Source of the DNA: Acidimicrobiales bacterium
Lineage (GTDB): Bacteria > Actinomycetota > Acidimicrobiia > Acidimicrobiales > Iamiaceae
DNA: 64,000 nucleotides
Assembly (NCBI GenBank): GCA_030447445.1
Contig: JAUJOW010000012.1
Span: 19,214 to 83,213 of the forward strand
Direction of reading: 5' to 3'
In this document: one piece after another, positions 1 to 8,737 of the stretch
Position numbering within the stretch: the stretch's first letter is position 1
Layout of the letters: each line of letters starts with the position of its first letter
The notes under the pieces: generated by a model
Told to the model about the DNA's origin: nothing
The model's input: only the letters and a program-made list of their open reading frames with translations
Database searches by the model: none
Program-made: the position numbers and the translations under genes

Positions 1-2
1 CC

Positions 3-1076
3 CGGGTGCTCGAGGCCGCCGCCGCCGAGCTCGTCCCCCTCGTCGCCCCGGGGGACATCGTCATGGTCCACGATCCTCAGCCGGCGGGGTTGGCCGGCCC
101 CCTCGTCGAGGCCGGGGCCCACGTCGTGTGGCGCTGCCACATCGGCCTCGACCGTCCGAACGACGTGATGCGGCGGGCGTGGGACTTCTTGCGCCCGGCC
201 GTCGAGCCGGCCCACGCCTACGTGTTCTCCCGGGAGAGCTTCGTCTGGGAGGGGCTCGACAAGGACCGGGTCGAGGTGATCGCCCCGTCGATCGATGCCT
301 TCTCGGCCAAGAACCAGGAGCTGTCCGACCAAGCCGTGACCGCCATCCTGGGCGTGGCCGGGATCATCGCCGACGGTGATCGGATCCACGCCACGTTCAC
401 CCGCGAGGACGGCACGCCGGGGCGGGTCGACCGGCCCGCCGAGCTGTTCCAGGACGGCCCCGTGCCGGAGGGCGCGCCCATCGTCACCCAGGTGTCTCGC
501 TGGGATCGCCTGAAGGACCCGATCGGGGTCATCACCGGCTTCGCCGATCACGTCGACCCCGCCCTCGGCGCCCACCTCGTCTACGCCGGCCCGGCGGTGG
601 CGGCGGTGGCTGACGACCCCGAAGGTGCCGAGGTGTTGCAGGAGGCCCGGGAGGCATGGGAGAACCTGCCGGGCCCGGCCCGGTCCCGGGTCCACCTGGT
701 CTGCCTGCCGATGGAGGACGGCGAGGAGAACGCGGCGATGGTCAACGCTCTGCAGCGCCGTTCCGACGTGGTCGTGCAGAAGAGCCTGGCCGAGGGCTTC
801 GGGCTCACCGTGGCCGAGGCCATGTGGAAGAGCCGTCCGGTGGTGGCCTCGCGCATCGGCGGCATCCAGGACCAGATCGACGACGGGATCTCCGGGGTGC
901 TGCTCGACGACCCCAACGACCTCCCCGCCTACGGGGAGGCCGTAGGGGGGCTCCTCGAGGACGAGGCGGCGGCCCGGATGGGGGCGGCGGCCAAGGAGCG
1001 GGTGCGCCGGCAGTTCCTCGGCCCACGGCACCTGACGCAGTACGTCGAGCTGTTCGACCGTCTCACGGCGGGCTGA
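3..1076 (+). CDS. Trehalose synthase-like glycosyltransferase (GT4), 5'-truncated
   Basis: The product resembles TreT-type trehalose synthases, retaining GT4 enzymes that join a sugar-nucleotide glucose to glucose in the cytosol. Visible family signatures are VHDPQPAGL and WRCHIGLD near the N-terminus, the SRWDRLKDP segment that opens the C-terminal Rossmann domain, and the donor-site stretch QKSLAEGFGLTVAEAMWKS followed by VVASRIGG. The track's GTG at 6 is only the first available start. The frame is open to the window edge and TreT proteins are longer than 356 aa, so the N-terminus is missing. Its relation to the ribosomal genes downstream is positional only. Another GT4 specificity is possible. 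Confidence 0.8.
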   Translation, partial: RVLEAAAAELVPLVAPGDIVMVHDPQPAGLAGPLVEAGAHVVWRCHIGLDRPNDVMRRAWDFLRPAVEPAHAYVFSRESFVWEGLDKDRVEVIAPSIDAFSAKNQELSDQAVTAILGVAGIIADGDRIHATFTREDGTPGRVDRPAELFQDGPVPEGAPIVTQVSRWDRLKDPIGVITGFADHVDPALGAHLVYAGPAVAAVADDPEGAEVLQEAREAWENLPGPARSRVHLVCLPMEDGEENAAMVNALQRRSDVVVQKSLAEGFGLTVAEAMWKSRPVVASRIGGIQDQIDDGISGVLLDDPNDLPAYGEAVGGLLEDEAAARMGAAAKERVRRQFLGPRHLTQYVELFDRLTAG

Positions 1077-1132
1077 CGGGACCGGTGACGGCGACCCGTT
1101 CGGGCCATTTGCCGGTGGTCAGGGGCCGCCCC

Positions 1133-1138
1133 TAGCCT
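1133..1138 (+). promoter_or_regulatory. -10 element of rplM-rpsI
   Basis: TAGCCT lies 28 nt before the rplM GTG, leaving a short leader with a weak purine-rich RBS (GGAAG). No clear -35 is seen. Confidence 0.4.
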
Positions 1139-1166
1139 TGCCTGCTCCCCGACACGGAAGTCCAGC

Positions 1167-1616
1167 GTGCCCACCTACTCACCGAAGGCCAGTGAGATCC
1201 AGCGGAGCTGGGTCGTCGTCGACGCCGACGGCGTCGTGCTGGGTCGGCTCGCCTCGGAGGTGGCTCGGCTGCTGCGGGGCAAGCACAAGCCCATCTTCGC
1301 TCCCCACCTCGACACCGGCGACCACGTCATCATCGTCAACGCCGCCAAGGTGGTGCTCACGGCGTCCAAGGCTGACAAGAAGCTCGTCCACCGCCACTCC
1401 GGGTACCCCGGTGGCATCCGGCAGCAGACCTACGCCGACCTGTTGGCCAAGAAGCCCGAGGAAGCGGTGCGCCGCACCGTGCGGGGGATGCTGCCCAAGA
1501 ACCGCCTCGGGCGCCAGATGCTGCGCAAGCTCAAGGTCTACGCCGGTCCCCAGCACCCCCACGCCGCCCAGCGGCCCACCAACCTCGACCTGGCCCACCA
1601 CCGGCCCGGCGCCTGA
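1167..1616 (+). CDS. rplM: 50S ribosomal protein L13
   Basis: L13 is an early-assembling protein of the large ribosomal subunit. The 149-aa length is normal, and conserved blocks are present: the [18 protein letters not shown] opening, HRHSGYPGG in the middle, and [14 protein letters not shown] followed by [11 protein letters not shown] near the end. The GTG start is fixed by the usual N-terminus beginning a few residues before the W-x-V-D-A motif. rpsI follows after 17 bp, the near-universal rplM-rpsI operon. A -10-like TAGCCT lies upstream of a short leader. Confidence 0.97.
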   Translation: MPTYSPKASEIQRSWVVVDADGVVLGRLASEVARLLRGKHKPIFAPHLDTGDHVIIVNAAKVVLTASKADKKLVHRHSGYPGGIRQQTYADLLAKKPEEAVRRTVRGMLPKNRLGRQMLRKLKVYAGPQHPHAAQRPTNLDLAHHRPGA

Positions 1617-1633
1617 GCAGGAGAACCCGACCC

Positions 1634-2026
1634 GTGCCCCAGCCGCTCGTGCAGTCCACCGGTCGCCGCAAGTCGGCCATCGCCCGCGTGCGGCTCCGCG
1701 ACGGCGAAGGCAGGATCACGGTCAACGGTCGCGACGTGGCCGAGTACTTCCCCTCCGACACGCACCGGATGGTGCTCACCGAGCCGCTGCGGGCCACCGA
1801 GACCCTCGACCGCTACGACATCGACGCCACCATGGACGGTGGCGGCGTGTCGGGGCAGGCCGGCGCCCTGCGCCTCGGCATCGCCCGGGCGCTCATCGAG
1901 CTCGACGAGGAGCTCCGGCCGTTGCTGAAGCGCTCGGGTTACCTCACCCGCGACGCCCGGGAGAAGGAATCGAAGAAGTACGGGCTGAAGAAGGCTCGCA
2001 AGGCGCCGCAGTACTCCAAGCGCTGA
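1634..2026 (+). CDS. rpsI: 30S ribosomal protein S9
   Basis: S9 is a small-subunit head protein whose basic C-terminal tail reaches the P-site tRNA. The 130-aa product has the family opening [14 protein letters not shown], the central [19 protein letters not shown] block, and the invariant tail ending in YSKR. The GTG start has an AGGAG Shine-Dalgarno about 10 nt upstream. It is cotranscribed with rplM and followed 28 bp later by glmM. Confidence 0.97.
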   Translation: MPQPLVQSTGRRKSAIARVRLRDGEGRITVNGRDVAEYFPSDTHRMVLTEPLRATETLDRYDIDATMDGGGVSGQAGALRLGIARALIELDEELRPLLKRSGYLTRDAREKESKKYGLKKARKAPQYSKR

Positions 2027-2054
2027 CCCGGCCGAGCCGGTCGGTGGTGCGGGC

Positions 2055-3398
2055 ATGACGCTGCGGTTCGGCACCGACGGCGTGCGCGGCGTCGCCAACG
2101 CCGAGCTGACCCCGGAGCTGGCACTGGCCCTCGGGCGGGCGGCGGCCCGGGTGGTGAGCGGTCGGCGGTGGGTGGTCGGCCGCGACACCCGCCGCTCGGG
2201 CCCGCTGCTGGTGGCTGCGCTGGCCGCCGGGCTGGCCTCGGAGGGCGCCGACGTGGCCGACCTGGGGGTGCTGCCCACACCCGGGGTGGCGCACCTGTCG
2301 GCCGTCGACGGCGTGGCCGGAGCCATGATCTCGGCCTCCCACAACCCGTTCGCCGACAACGGGATCAAGCTCTTCTCGCCGGGTGGGCGGAAGCTGGGGG
2401 GAGACGCCGAGGCGTCGCTCGAGGCCGAGCTCGACCGGGTGCGCAGTGAGCCCGACGGCCGCCCTCGACCCAGCGGGGCCGACGTGGGCGTGATCGGGAG
2501 CGAGCCCGATGCGTGGCAGCGCTACGCCAGCCACCTCGAGCGGGCGGTCCTGGACGGGCGGCGTCTCGGCGGCATCCGGGTGGTGGTGGACTGCGCCAAC
2601 GGCGCCGCGTCGACCGTCGCTCCTCGGGTGCTGACCGCTCTCGGGGCCGAGGTCACCGTGCTGCACGCCGATCCCGACGGCGTCAACATCAACGTCGAGT
2701 GCGGGTCGAACCACCCCACCGCCCTGCAGCGGGCCGTCGTGGCGCGACGGGCGCAGGTGGGGTTGGCCCTCGACGGCGACGCCGACCGGCTCATCGCCGT
2801 CGACGCCGACGGCCGGGTGGTGGACGGCGACCACGTGATCGCCGTGTGCGCTGTCGACCTGCACGACGAGGGTCGCCTGGCCGACGACACCGTCGTGGTC
2901 ACGGTGATGACCAACCTCGGCTTCCGCCGGGCCATGGGATCGCGAGGCGTCCGGGTGGTGGAGACAGGGGTGGGTGACCGGGCCGTCCTGGAGGCGCTCG
3001 AGCGGGGCGGCTACTCCCTCGGGGGCGAGCAGTCCGGCCATGTCATCTTCGCCGACCTCGCCACCACCGGCGACGGGCTGCTCACCGGGATCGTCCTGCT
3101 CGACGTGATGGCGCGGACCGGTCGCCCGCTGGCCGACCTCGCGGCGGTGATGACCCGCCTGCCCCAGGAGCTTCGCAACGTGGTCGTCGCCCGCCGGGAC
3201 CCAGCGGTGGTCGAGCACCTGGCCGGCGACATTGCCGCCGCCGAGGTGGCCCTCGGCGACGAGGGACGGGTGCTCGTCCGCCCGAGCGGCACCGAGCCTC
3301 TGGTGCGGGTGATGGTCGAGGCGCCGACGGCCGACGAGGCCGCCGCCGTCGCCGATCAGCTCGCCGCCGCCGTCGAGCGGGTCACCGCCTCGGCCTGA
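2055..3398 (+). CDS. glmM: Phosphoglucosamine mutase
   Basis: GlmM interconverts glucosamine-6-P and glucosamine-1-P on the way to UDP-GlcNAc for peptidoglycan. The 447-aa protein has all alpha-D-phosphohexomutase landmarks: FGTDGVRG at the start, the phosphoserine loop ISASHNP with Ser95, the metal loop DGDADR, and the C-terminal phosphate-binding RPSGTEPLVRVMVE. It sits just after rpsI, a common actinobacterial order. It ends tail-to-tail with the kinase gene, leaving only 9 bp between the stops. The amino-sugar partner GlmS-like gene lies 2 kb downstream. Confidence 0.96.
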   Translation: MTLRFGTDGVRGVANAELTPELALALGRAAARVVSGRRWVVGRDTRRSGPLLVAALAAGLASEGADVADLGVLPTPGVAHLSAVDGVAGAMISASHNPFADNGIKLFSPGGRKLGGDAEASLEAELDRVRSEPDGRPRPSGADVGVIGSEPDAWQRYASHLERAVLDGRRLGGIRVVVDCANGAASTVAPRVLTALGAEVTVLHADPDGVNINVECGSNHPTALQRAVVARRAQVGLALDGDADRLIAVDADGRVVDGDHVIAVCAVDLHDEGRLADDTVVVTVMTNLGFRRAMGSRGVRVVETGVGDRAVLEALERGGYSLGGEQSGHVIFADLATTGDGLLTGIVLLDVMARTGRPLADLAAVMTRLPQELRNVVVARRDPAVVEHLAGDIAAAEVALGDEGRVLVRPSGTEPLVRVMVEAPTADEAAAVADQLAAAVERVTASA

Positions 3399-3407
3399 CG
3401 TCGGCGC

Positions 3408-5075
3408 TCAGGCGCCGGACTGGTAGCCGTCGATCAGGTAGTTGCCGGTGGCCTCGTCGCGGACGAACTCCAGGCTGACCCGCTCGGTCGACCGGGAGCC
3501 GTCCGTGCGGACGTACACCAGGGTGGCGGTGGCGCTGTCCTCGCCTCGTGGCTGGACGTCGGACACGCTCACCGACTGGATGTCGCCGACCCAGAAGCGG
3601 TCGAAGGAGCTGCGGCCGGTCTGCTCCTGGTAGTCCGGGCTCAGCCAGGTGTACGCCTCGTCCAGGCGGTCCTGGTTGGTCAGGGCGTAGTACTGGGTCA
3701 CGGTCTCCTCGATGGTGGGGGCGCCCGGCCCCGCCCCGGTCGGCGCCGGCGCCGTGGTGGGCGGTGGCGCGGTGGTGGTCGGGGCGGTGGTTGACGTCGT
3801 CGTCGATGTGGTCGTCGTGGATGTGGTCGAGGTCGTGGACGAAGTCGCCGACGTGGGTGCCTGGGAGGTCGGCGTCGTGGTGGTCGCCTCGGGCCGGGTG
3901 CTGGACGCCGTCGTCGAGGACGGTGCCGAGGTCGAGGGGCTGGTCGGTGCCGTGGTGGTCTCAGCGGTGGCGGAAGGGGGGTCGTCGTCACCACCGATGG
4001 CGCCGGCGACGAGCAGCCCGAGCACGGTGAGCACGGCCAGGCCGGCCAGGACGGCGGCCAACAGCGGGCCCTTGCGCCGTCCGGCGGGATCGTCGGCCTC
4101 CTCGGGCCGTTCCTCGAGCACCTCGGGGTCTTCATCGTCAGGGCCGACCACCACGCCGGGCGGCGGTGGCATGGCGGCCAGGTCGCCCGTGTTGATGCGA
4201 GCCGTGGGCGGGCTGTCCTCGATGACCGCGGCCGGGAGCCGCCCGGCCGCGGCCAGCTCCCGCTGGAACACCTCCGCCGAGGGCGGGCGGTCGGCGGGGT
4301 GCTTGGCCATGGCGTCGTCGATGACGGTGGCCACCGCGCCGGGGACACCGAAGGACCGCAGGTCGGGTGGGTCCTCGGTCACCACCCGGGCCACCGTCGC
4401 CGCCAGGGGCTCACCGGAGGTGGCGGCGAACGGCGGACGACCGGTGAGGGCGGCGTGGAGGGTGGCGGCCAGCGAGTACAGGTCCGAAGCGGGGCTGGCC
4501 GGTTGGCCGGAGAGGATCTCGGGGGGTGCGTAGGTGACCGTGGCCGTGACCAGCCCGGTGGTCGTGCGGGTGGCGTCGGCCAGGCGGGCGATGCCGAAGT
4601 CGGCCAGCTGGGGTTCGTCGTAGGCGGAGTAGAGGATGTTGGAGGGCTTGACGTCGCGGTGCAGCACGCCCATGCCGTGGGCGGCGGCCAGGGCACCGGC
4701 CAACTTCGTGCCGACCGTGGTCACCTCCCGCCAGTCCATCGGCTGGCGTCGGAAGCGGTCGCCCAACGTGCCACCGGGCAGGTACGGCATCACCAGGTAC
4801 GGGTGACCGTCGGCGGTCACCCCGGTGGCGTAGACCGGCACCACGTTGGGGTGGTGGGACACCGCCCCCATGGCTGCCACCTCCCGGCGGAAGCGGGTGT
4901 CGGAGGTGGGGTCATCGGTGACCCCGTCGAGCACCTTGATGGCCACGTCCCGGTGGAACTCGGTCTGGCGGCCTCGGTACACCGTCCCGAATCCGCCCCG
5001 CCCGACGCGGGAGAGGTCGACGATGCCCGGGATCGTCGGTGGCGGGATACTGGTCGGTGTGGCTGGTTCCGGCAT
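3408..5075 (-). CDS. Membrane Ser/Thr protein kinase with extracellular NTF2-like domain
   Basis: This is a PknB-type receptor kinase. Residues 20-280 form the kinase: P-loop GRGGFGTVY (26-34), Lys47 in VAIK, catalytic HRDVKPSN with Asp141, DFG at 159-161, and APPE in the activation segment. A proline/acidic juxtamembrane region leads to one membrane helix at about 338-362. Then comes a Ser/Thr-rich linker of some 75 residues and a C-terminal domain of about 100 residues that looks like an NTF2-like fold. It has no PASTA repeats, so it probably senses something other than muropeptides. The external ligand is unknown. The ATG is supported by the kinase starting soon after it. Confidence 0.93.
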   Translation of the reverse strand: MPEPATPTSIPPPTIPGIVDLSRVGRGGFGTVYRGRQTEFHRDVAIKVLDGVTDDPTSDTRFRREVAAMGAVSHHPNVVPVYATGVTADGHPYLVMPYLPGGTLGDRFRRQPMDWREVTTVGTKLAGALAAAHGMGVLHRDVKPSNILYSAYDEPQLADFGIARLADATRTTTGLVTATVTYAPPEILSGQPASPASDLYSLAATLHAALTGRPPFAATSGEPLAATVARVVTEDPPDLRSFGVPGAVATVIDDAMAKHPADRPPSAEVFQRELAAAGRLPAAVIEDSPPTARINTGDLAAMPPPPGVVVGPDDEDPEVLEERPEEADDPAGRRKGPLLAAVLAGLAVLTVLGLLVAGAIGGDDDPPSATAETTTAPTSPSTSAPSSTTASSTRPEATTTTPTSQAPTSATSSTTSTTSTTTTSTTTSTTAPTTTAPPPTTAPAPTGAGPGAPTIEETVTQYYALTNQDRLDEAYTWLSPDYQEQTGRSSFDRFWVGDIQSVSVSDVQPRGEDSATATLVYVRTDGSRSTERVSLEFVRDEATGNYLIDGYQSGA

Positions 5076-5176
5076 GATCTCGGTCGGCTGGAGGAGACTC
5101 CAGTGTCACTACCCGCGCCGGTGGGTGTCCACCCACGGTGACGGCCGGGATCGGGGTGGGCTCACCGTATGTGCGG

Positions 5177-5250
5177 GTCCACGGGCCGTGGCCCCCGTGT
5201 GTGCCTGTGCGGTTTGGGGGTCCACGGGGGCACAGCCCCCGTGTGTGCCT
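5177..5250. repeat. Tandem imperfect repeat with hairpins before glmS
   Basis: Two copies of a roughly 35-bp unit are offset by 43 bp. Both begin GTCCACGGG and end CCCCCGTGTGTGCCT. Copy 2 contains a perfect 9-bp inverted repeat, CACGGGGGC-ACA-GCCCCCGTG (5223-5243). Copy 1 contains a weaker CACGGG-N8-CCCGTG. Copy 2 covers the expected -35 zone of the glmS promoter, so an operator or attenuator role is possible; this is inference. Confidence 0.6.
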
Positions 5251-5255
5251 ACGCT
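5250..5255 (+). promoter_or_regulatory. -10 element of glmS
   Basis: TACGCT ends 8 nt before the ATG at 5264, predicting a leaderless transcript. Confidence 0.45.
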
Positions 5256-5263
5256 ACGACGGC

Positions 5264-8200
5264 ATGTGCGGCATCATCGCCGTCGCCCGGCGGCGCAGCC
5301 GGCGGCGACCACCGACCTCGGCCGAGATCCTCGACCTGCTCGACGGCGTGCCCGACGAGCTGGCCGACACCTCTCCCGATGGGCTGGCCGACCGGGTGGG
5401 CGTCGCTGCTGATCGCATCGACCGGGCCGACCGGAGCCTGCGGGGGACCGCCGGCCTGCGGACCCTGCTCGCCGACCCGTCCTTGGCTCCGGCCGTGGAC
5501 GCCGTCCTCCGCAAGGTGGGGGAGGCCGCCGACGTCATCGAAGCCGGCCTCGACGCCGGTACCTCCGCCCGCACCCCGGCCGACCTCGAAGCCGTCAACG
5601 CCGCCCTCCTGCGCCTGCGCGACAAGACGTGGGCCGTGCAATGCGACCGGCTACGGGCGGCCGCCGGCGTCGCCGACCTGGCCGGGTCGGAGCGGGGCGT
5701 GGCCGCCGTCGAGGCCTTCGCGTCGGTCCAGTTGGCGCTGTCCGCCCTCGACCGGCTCGAGGTGCGGGGTCGGGACTCGGCCGGGCTGCACCTGCTCGTG
5801 CGGGGTCACGAGCTCGACCTCGGCCGCTCGGGCCTGGCGGCGCTGCTCGACCACCGAGCCGCCGACCCGTTGTTCGGCTCGACCTCGGTGCGAGTGGTCG
5901 GCGACTGCCTCAGCTTCGTCTACAAGGCGGCGGCCGAGATCGGTGAGCTGGGCGACAACACGCGGGTGCTGCGGGCGGCCATCACCGACGACGCGCTCTT
6001 GCACCGGGCCCTCGCCGCTGACGGAGCCGAGGTGGTGGTGCTCGGCCACACCCGGTGGGCCAGCGTCGGCATCATCTCCCAACCCAACGCCCACCCCCTG
6101 AACGCCGAGGAGCTCGACCGCACCGACGGGCCCTATGTCACCGCCGCCCTCAACGGCGACGTCGACAACTTCGCCGACCTCAAGGCCTCCGAAGCGCTCC
6201 GCATCGCTCCTGAGATCACCACCGACGCCAAGGTGATCCCGACCCTGATCTCCCGGCGGCTGGCCGCCGGTGACGACCTGGTCGAGGGCTTCCGCCGCAC
6301 CGTGGCCACCCTCGAAGGCTCGGTGGCCATCGCCGCCAGCGCCGCCGACGCCCCGGCCGACCTGCTCCTCGCCCTGCGAGGGAGCGGCCAGGCCCTGTAC
6401 GTCGGCGTGGCCGACGACCTCACCGTGGTGGCCTCCGAGCCCTACGGCGTGGTCGAGGAGTGCGACACGTACCTGCGCATGGACGGCGAGACGCCCGCCG
6501 ACGCCACGAACCCGGCCGGCAGCCGGGGCCAGGTCGTCCACGTCCGGGGTGCCCAGGCCGGGACCGTCGAGGGCATCCACCGCCTCTCCTACGACGGCAC
6601 CGTCCTGCCCGTCCTCCCCGACGAGCTTGCCGTCGGGGAGATCACCACCCGCGACATCGACCGGGGGTCGGCCCCCCACTTCCTCTTGAAGGAGATCGGC
6701 GAGGCGCCTTCGTCGTTCCGCAAGACGCTGCGAGGCAAGATCGCCGATGACGGTGACGGCGGCCTGCGGGTCGTGCTCGGGCCCGAGACCATCCCCGACA
6801 CCCTCCGGGCGGGGCTGGCCGACGGGTCGGTCGGGCGGGTGGTCGTCATCGGGCAGGGCACCGCCGCCGTCGCCGGACACGCCCTCGTCGGCGCGCTCGA
6901 GGACGCCGCTTCCGGTACGCCGCTGCGGGTCGAGGCCAGGCTGGCCACCGAGCTGTCGGGCTTCGGACTGAAGGCCGACATGAGCGACACGCTGGTGGTG
7001 GCGGTGAGCCAGTCGGGCACCACCACCGACACCAACCGCACCGTGGACCTCGTCCGGGCCCGGGGAGCCCACGTCGTGGCCATCGTCACCCGCCGGGGGA
7101 GCGACCTCACCGACAAGTCCGACGGCGTGCTCTACACCTCCGACGGGCGCGACGTGGAGATGAGCGTGGCCTCCACCAAGGCCTTCTATGCACAGGTGGC
7201 GGCGGGCTTCCTCCTCGCCTTCGCGGTGGCCGAGATCGTGGTCGACCCGGCCACCGACCCCGACGCCGCCAGGGAGCGGTCCGAGCTCCTGGCTGCGTTG
7301 CGGGAGGTGCCCGAGGCGATGGTCGCCACCCTCGAGCGGCGCGACGCCATCTCCGCTGCCGCTCGCCAGCTCGCTCCGCCCAAGCGCAACTGGACCGTGG
7401 TCGGCTCCGGCGCCGACCGGATCGCCGCCATGGAGCTGCGGATCAAGCTGAGCGAGCTCTGCTACAAGTCGATCTCCTGCGACGCCACCGAGGACAAGAA
7501 GCACATCGACCTCTCGGCCGAGCCGCTCATCCTCGTGTGCGCCACCGGGCTCCAGGGTTCCAACGCCGACGACGTGGCCAAGGAGGTGGCCATCTACCGG
7601 GCCCACAAGGCCACCCCCATCGTGATCGCCACCGAGGGCGAGGAGCGCTTCAGCGCTGCCCTCCAGGCGCTCACCGTGCCGGCCGTGCACCCCAAGCTGG
7701 CCTTCGTGCTGGCCACGGTGGTCGGCCACCTCTTCGGGTACGAGGCGGCGCTGGCCATCGACGCCCAGGCCGTGCCCCTCCGCCTGGCCCGCGCCGCCAT
7801 CGAGGAGCGGGTTTCGACCCCGGGCGCCGCCGCCGACGGTGACCGCCTCCTCGACGAGCTGCGGGGCGAGTTCGGGCCGCCGGCGGCCCGGTTCTTCGAC
7901 GGGCTGCGCGCTGGCGCCTACGACGGCCACCTCGGGGCGTCCAACGCCGCCCGCCTGGCGTCGCTGCTGCGCTACGGGATCGGGATATCGGCGCTCGAGG
8001 GCTACGAGGCCGAACACGGTCGGATGGGATCGCCGAGCGTGCTCATCGAGGACCTCACCGCCGCGCTGACGGCCGGCATCGAGGAGCTGACCCGGCCCGT
8101 GGACGCCATCAAGCACCAAGCCAAGACCGTCACCGTCGGCATCTCCCGCAGCGACGAGGGGCTGCTGCAGGTGGGGCTGGTACGGAAGGTGCTCGAGGTG

Positions 8201-8737
8201 GGCGCCGCCCGGGATCGGCTCAGCTACCGCTCGCTCCGCACCCTGGCCGGGCTCGATCCGGCTGTGGCCGAGGTGCGGGGCTTCACCCGCTACCGCATCG
8301 AGGGAGACGTCGAAGCCCACGACGCGACCATCACTGTGGTCGACCGGGGCGGGATCGCCCGCGACCTCCCGCTGCGCACCGAACGCAACCCCGTGCTGCG
8401 GGGCACCAAGCACCGGGTGGCCACCGAGCGGGAGGTGACGGTCGCCGTCGGCCGGAGCGACGGACGCCACGTGGTCATCGTCCCTGAGGTGAAGGGCAAC
8501 CAGTGCACCGGACTCACCTTGTTGCACGTGGCGGTGACCGAGCGCCTGTCGGCCACCCAGGCCCGCTCGGTGCTCGAGCAGTACCGCAACCGGTACTCGG
8601 CCCTGAAGGACGCCGTCACCGAGACCGAGCCGGCCTTCCGCGACGACCTCCTCGCCGAGGTCCCCCTCATCGACCTGCTCACCGAGCCCGTCTACGTGCT
8701 CGCCGACCGCTGGCGGGCCACCCGGCCATCGCCGTGA
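5264..8737 (+). CDS. glmS: Oversized GlmS-like glutamine amidotransferase/SIS protein
   Basis: The protein is related to glucosamine-6-phosphate synthase (fructose-6-P plus glutamine). The ATG at 5264, not the track's 5138, is right because the glutaminase needs Cys after Met: MCGIIA. Glutaminase motifs are RGRDSAG (168-174), GHTRWASVG (261-269), NAHPL (275) and NGD (297). A GlmS-like linker LLKEIGEAPSSFRKTLRG (about 474-491) precedes SIS1 (VSQSGTTTDT, about 581; VASTKAF, about 635) and SIS2 (about 708-800). At 1157 aa it is nearly twice the usual 610 aa. About 140 extra residues separate Cys2 from RGRDSAG, and about 290 unassigned residues follow SIS2. In SIS2 the usual ELKHGP is replaced by EDKKHID. 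It may be the cell's GlmS or a paralogue with another substrate. Confidence 0.8.
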   Translation: MCGIIAVARRRSRRRPPTSAEILDLLDGVPDELADTSPDGLADRVGVAADRIDRADRSLRGTAGLRTLLADPSLAPAVDAVLRKVGEAADVIEAGLDAGTSARTPADLEAVNAALLRLRDKTWAVQCDRLRAAAGVADLAGSERGVAAVEAFASVQLALSALDRLEVRGRDSAGLHLLVRGHELDLGRSGLAALLDHRAADPLFGSTSVRVVGDCLSFVYKAAAEIGELGDNTRVLRAAITDDALLHRALAADGAEVVVLGHTRWASVGIISQPNAHPLNAEELDRTDGPYVTAALNGDVDNFADLKASEALRIAPEITTDAKVIPTLISRRLAAGDDLVEGFRRTVATLEGSVAIAASAADAPADLLLALRGSGQALYVGVADDLTVVASEPYGVVEECDTYLRMDGETPADATNPAGSRGQVVHVRGAQAGTVEGIHRLSYDGTVLPVLPDELAVGEITTRDIDRGSAPHFLLKEIGEAPSSFRKTLRGKIADDGDGGLRVVLGPETIPDTLRAGLADGSVGRVVVIGQGTAAVAGHALVGALEDAASGTPLRVEARLATELSGFGLKADMSDTLVVAVSQSGTTTDTNRTVDLVRARGAHVVAIVTRRGSDLTDKSDGVLYTSDGRDVEMSVASTKAFYAQVAAGFLLAFAVAEIVVDPATDPDAARERSELLAALREVPEAMVATLERRDAISAAARQLAPPKRNWTVVGSGADRIAAMELRIKLSELCYKSISCDATEDKKHIDLSAEPLILVCATGLQGSNADDVAKEVAIYRAHKATPIVIATEGEERFSAALQALTVPAVHPKLAFVLATVVGHLFGYEAALAIDAQAVPLRLARAAIEERVSTPGAAADGDRLLDELRGEFGPPAARFFDGLRAGAYDGHLGASNAARLASLLRYGIGISALEGYEAEHGRMGSPSVLIEDLTAALTAGIEELTRPVDAIKHQAKTVTVGISRSDEGLLQVGLVRKVLEVGAARDRLSYRSLRTLAGLDPAVAEVRGFTRYRIEGDVEAHDATITVVDRGGIARDLPLRTERNPVLRGTKHRVATEREVTVAVGRSDGRHVVIVPEVKGNQCTGLTLLHVAVTERLSATQARSVLEQYRNRYSALKDAVTETEPAFRDDLLAEVPLIDLLTEPVYVLADRWRATRPSP

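Noticed and set aside
1944-3218. 424-aa minus-strand ORF opposite glmM
   Set aside because: Antisense shadow: no motifs, a His/Gly/Asp-rich composition and a fully supported glmM on the other strand.
5138-5263. Upstream extension of glmS to 5138 as in the ORF track
   Set aside because: Ntn glutaminases need Cys directly after the initiator Met (MCGIIA at 5264). The extension is the hairpin-repeat region.
5076-5263. glmS ribozyme-type leader
   Set aside because: No matching architecture is seen. The promoter appears to leave no leader at all, and the ribozyme is known from Firmicutes-like lineages.
5651-8527. 958-aa minus-strand ORF opposite glmS
   Set aside because: It has a His/Gly/Val/Asp-rich composition typical of antisense frames in very GC-rich genes. 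There is no motif, and the plus strand holds a clear GlmS-like protein.
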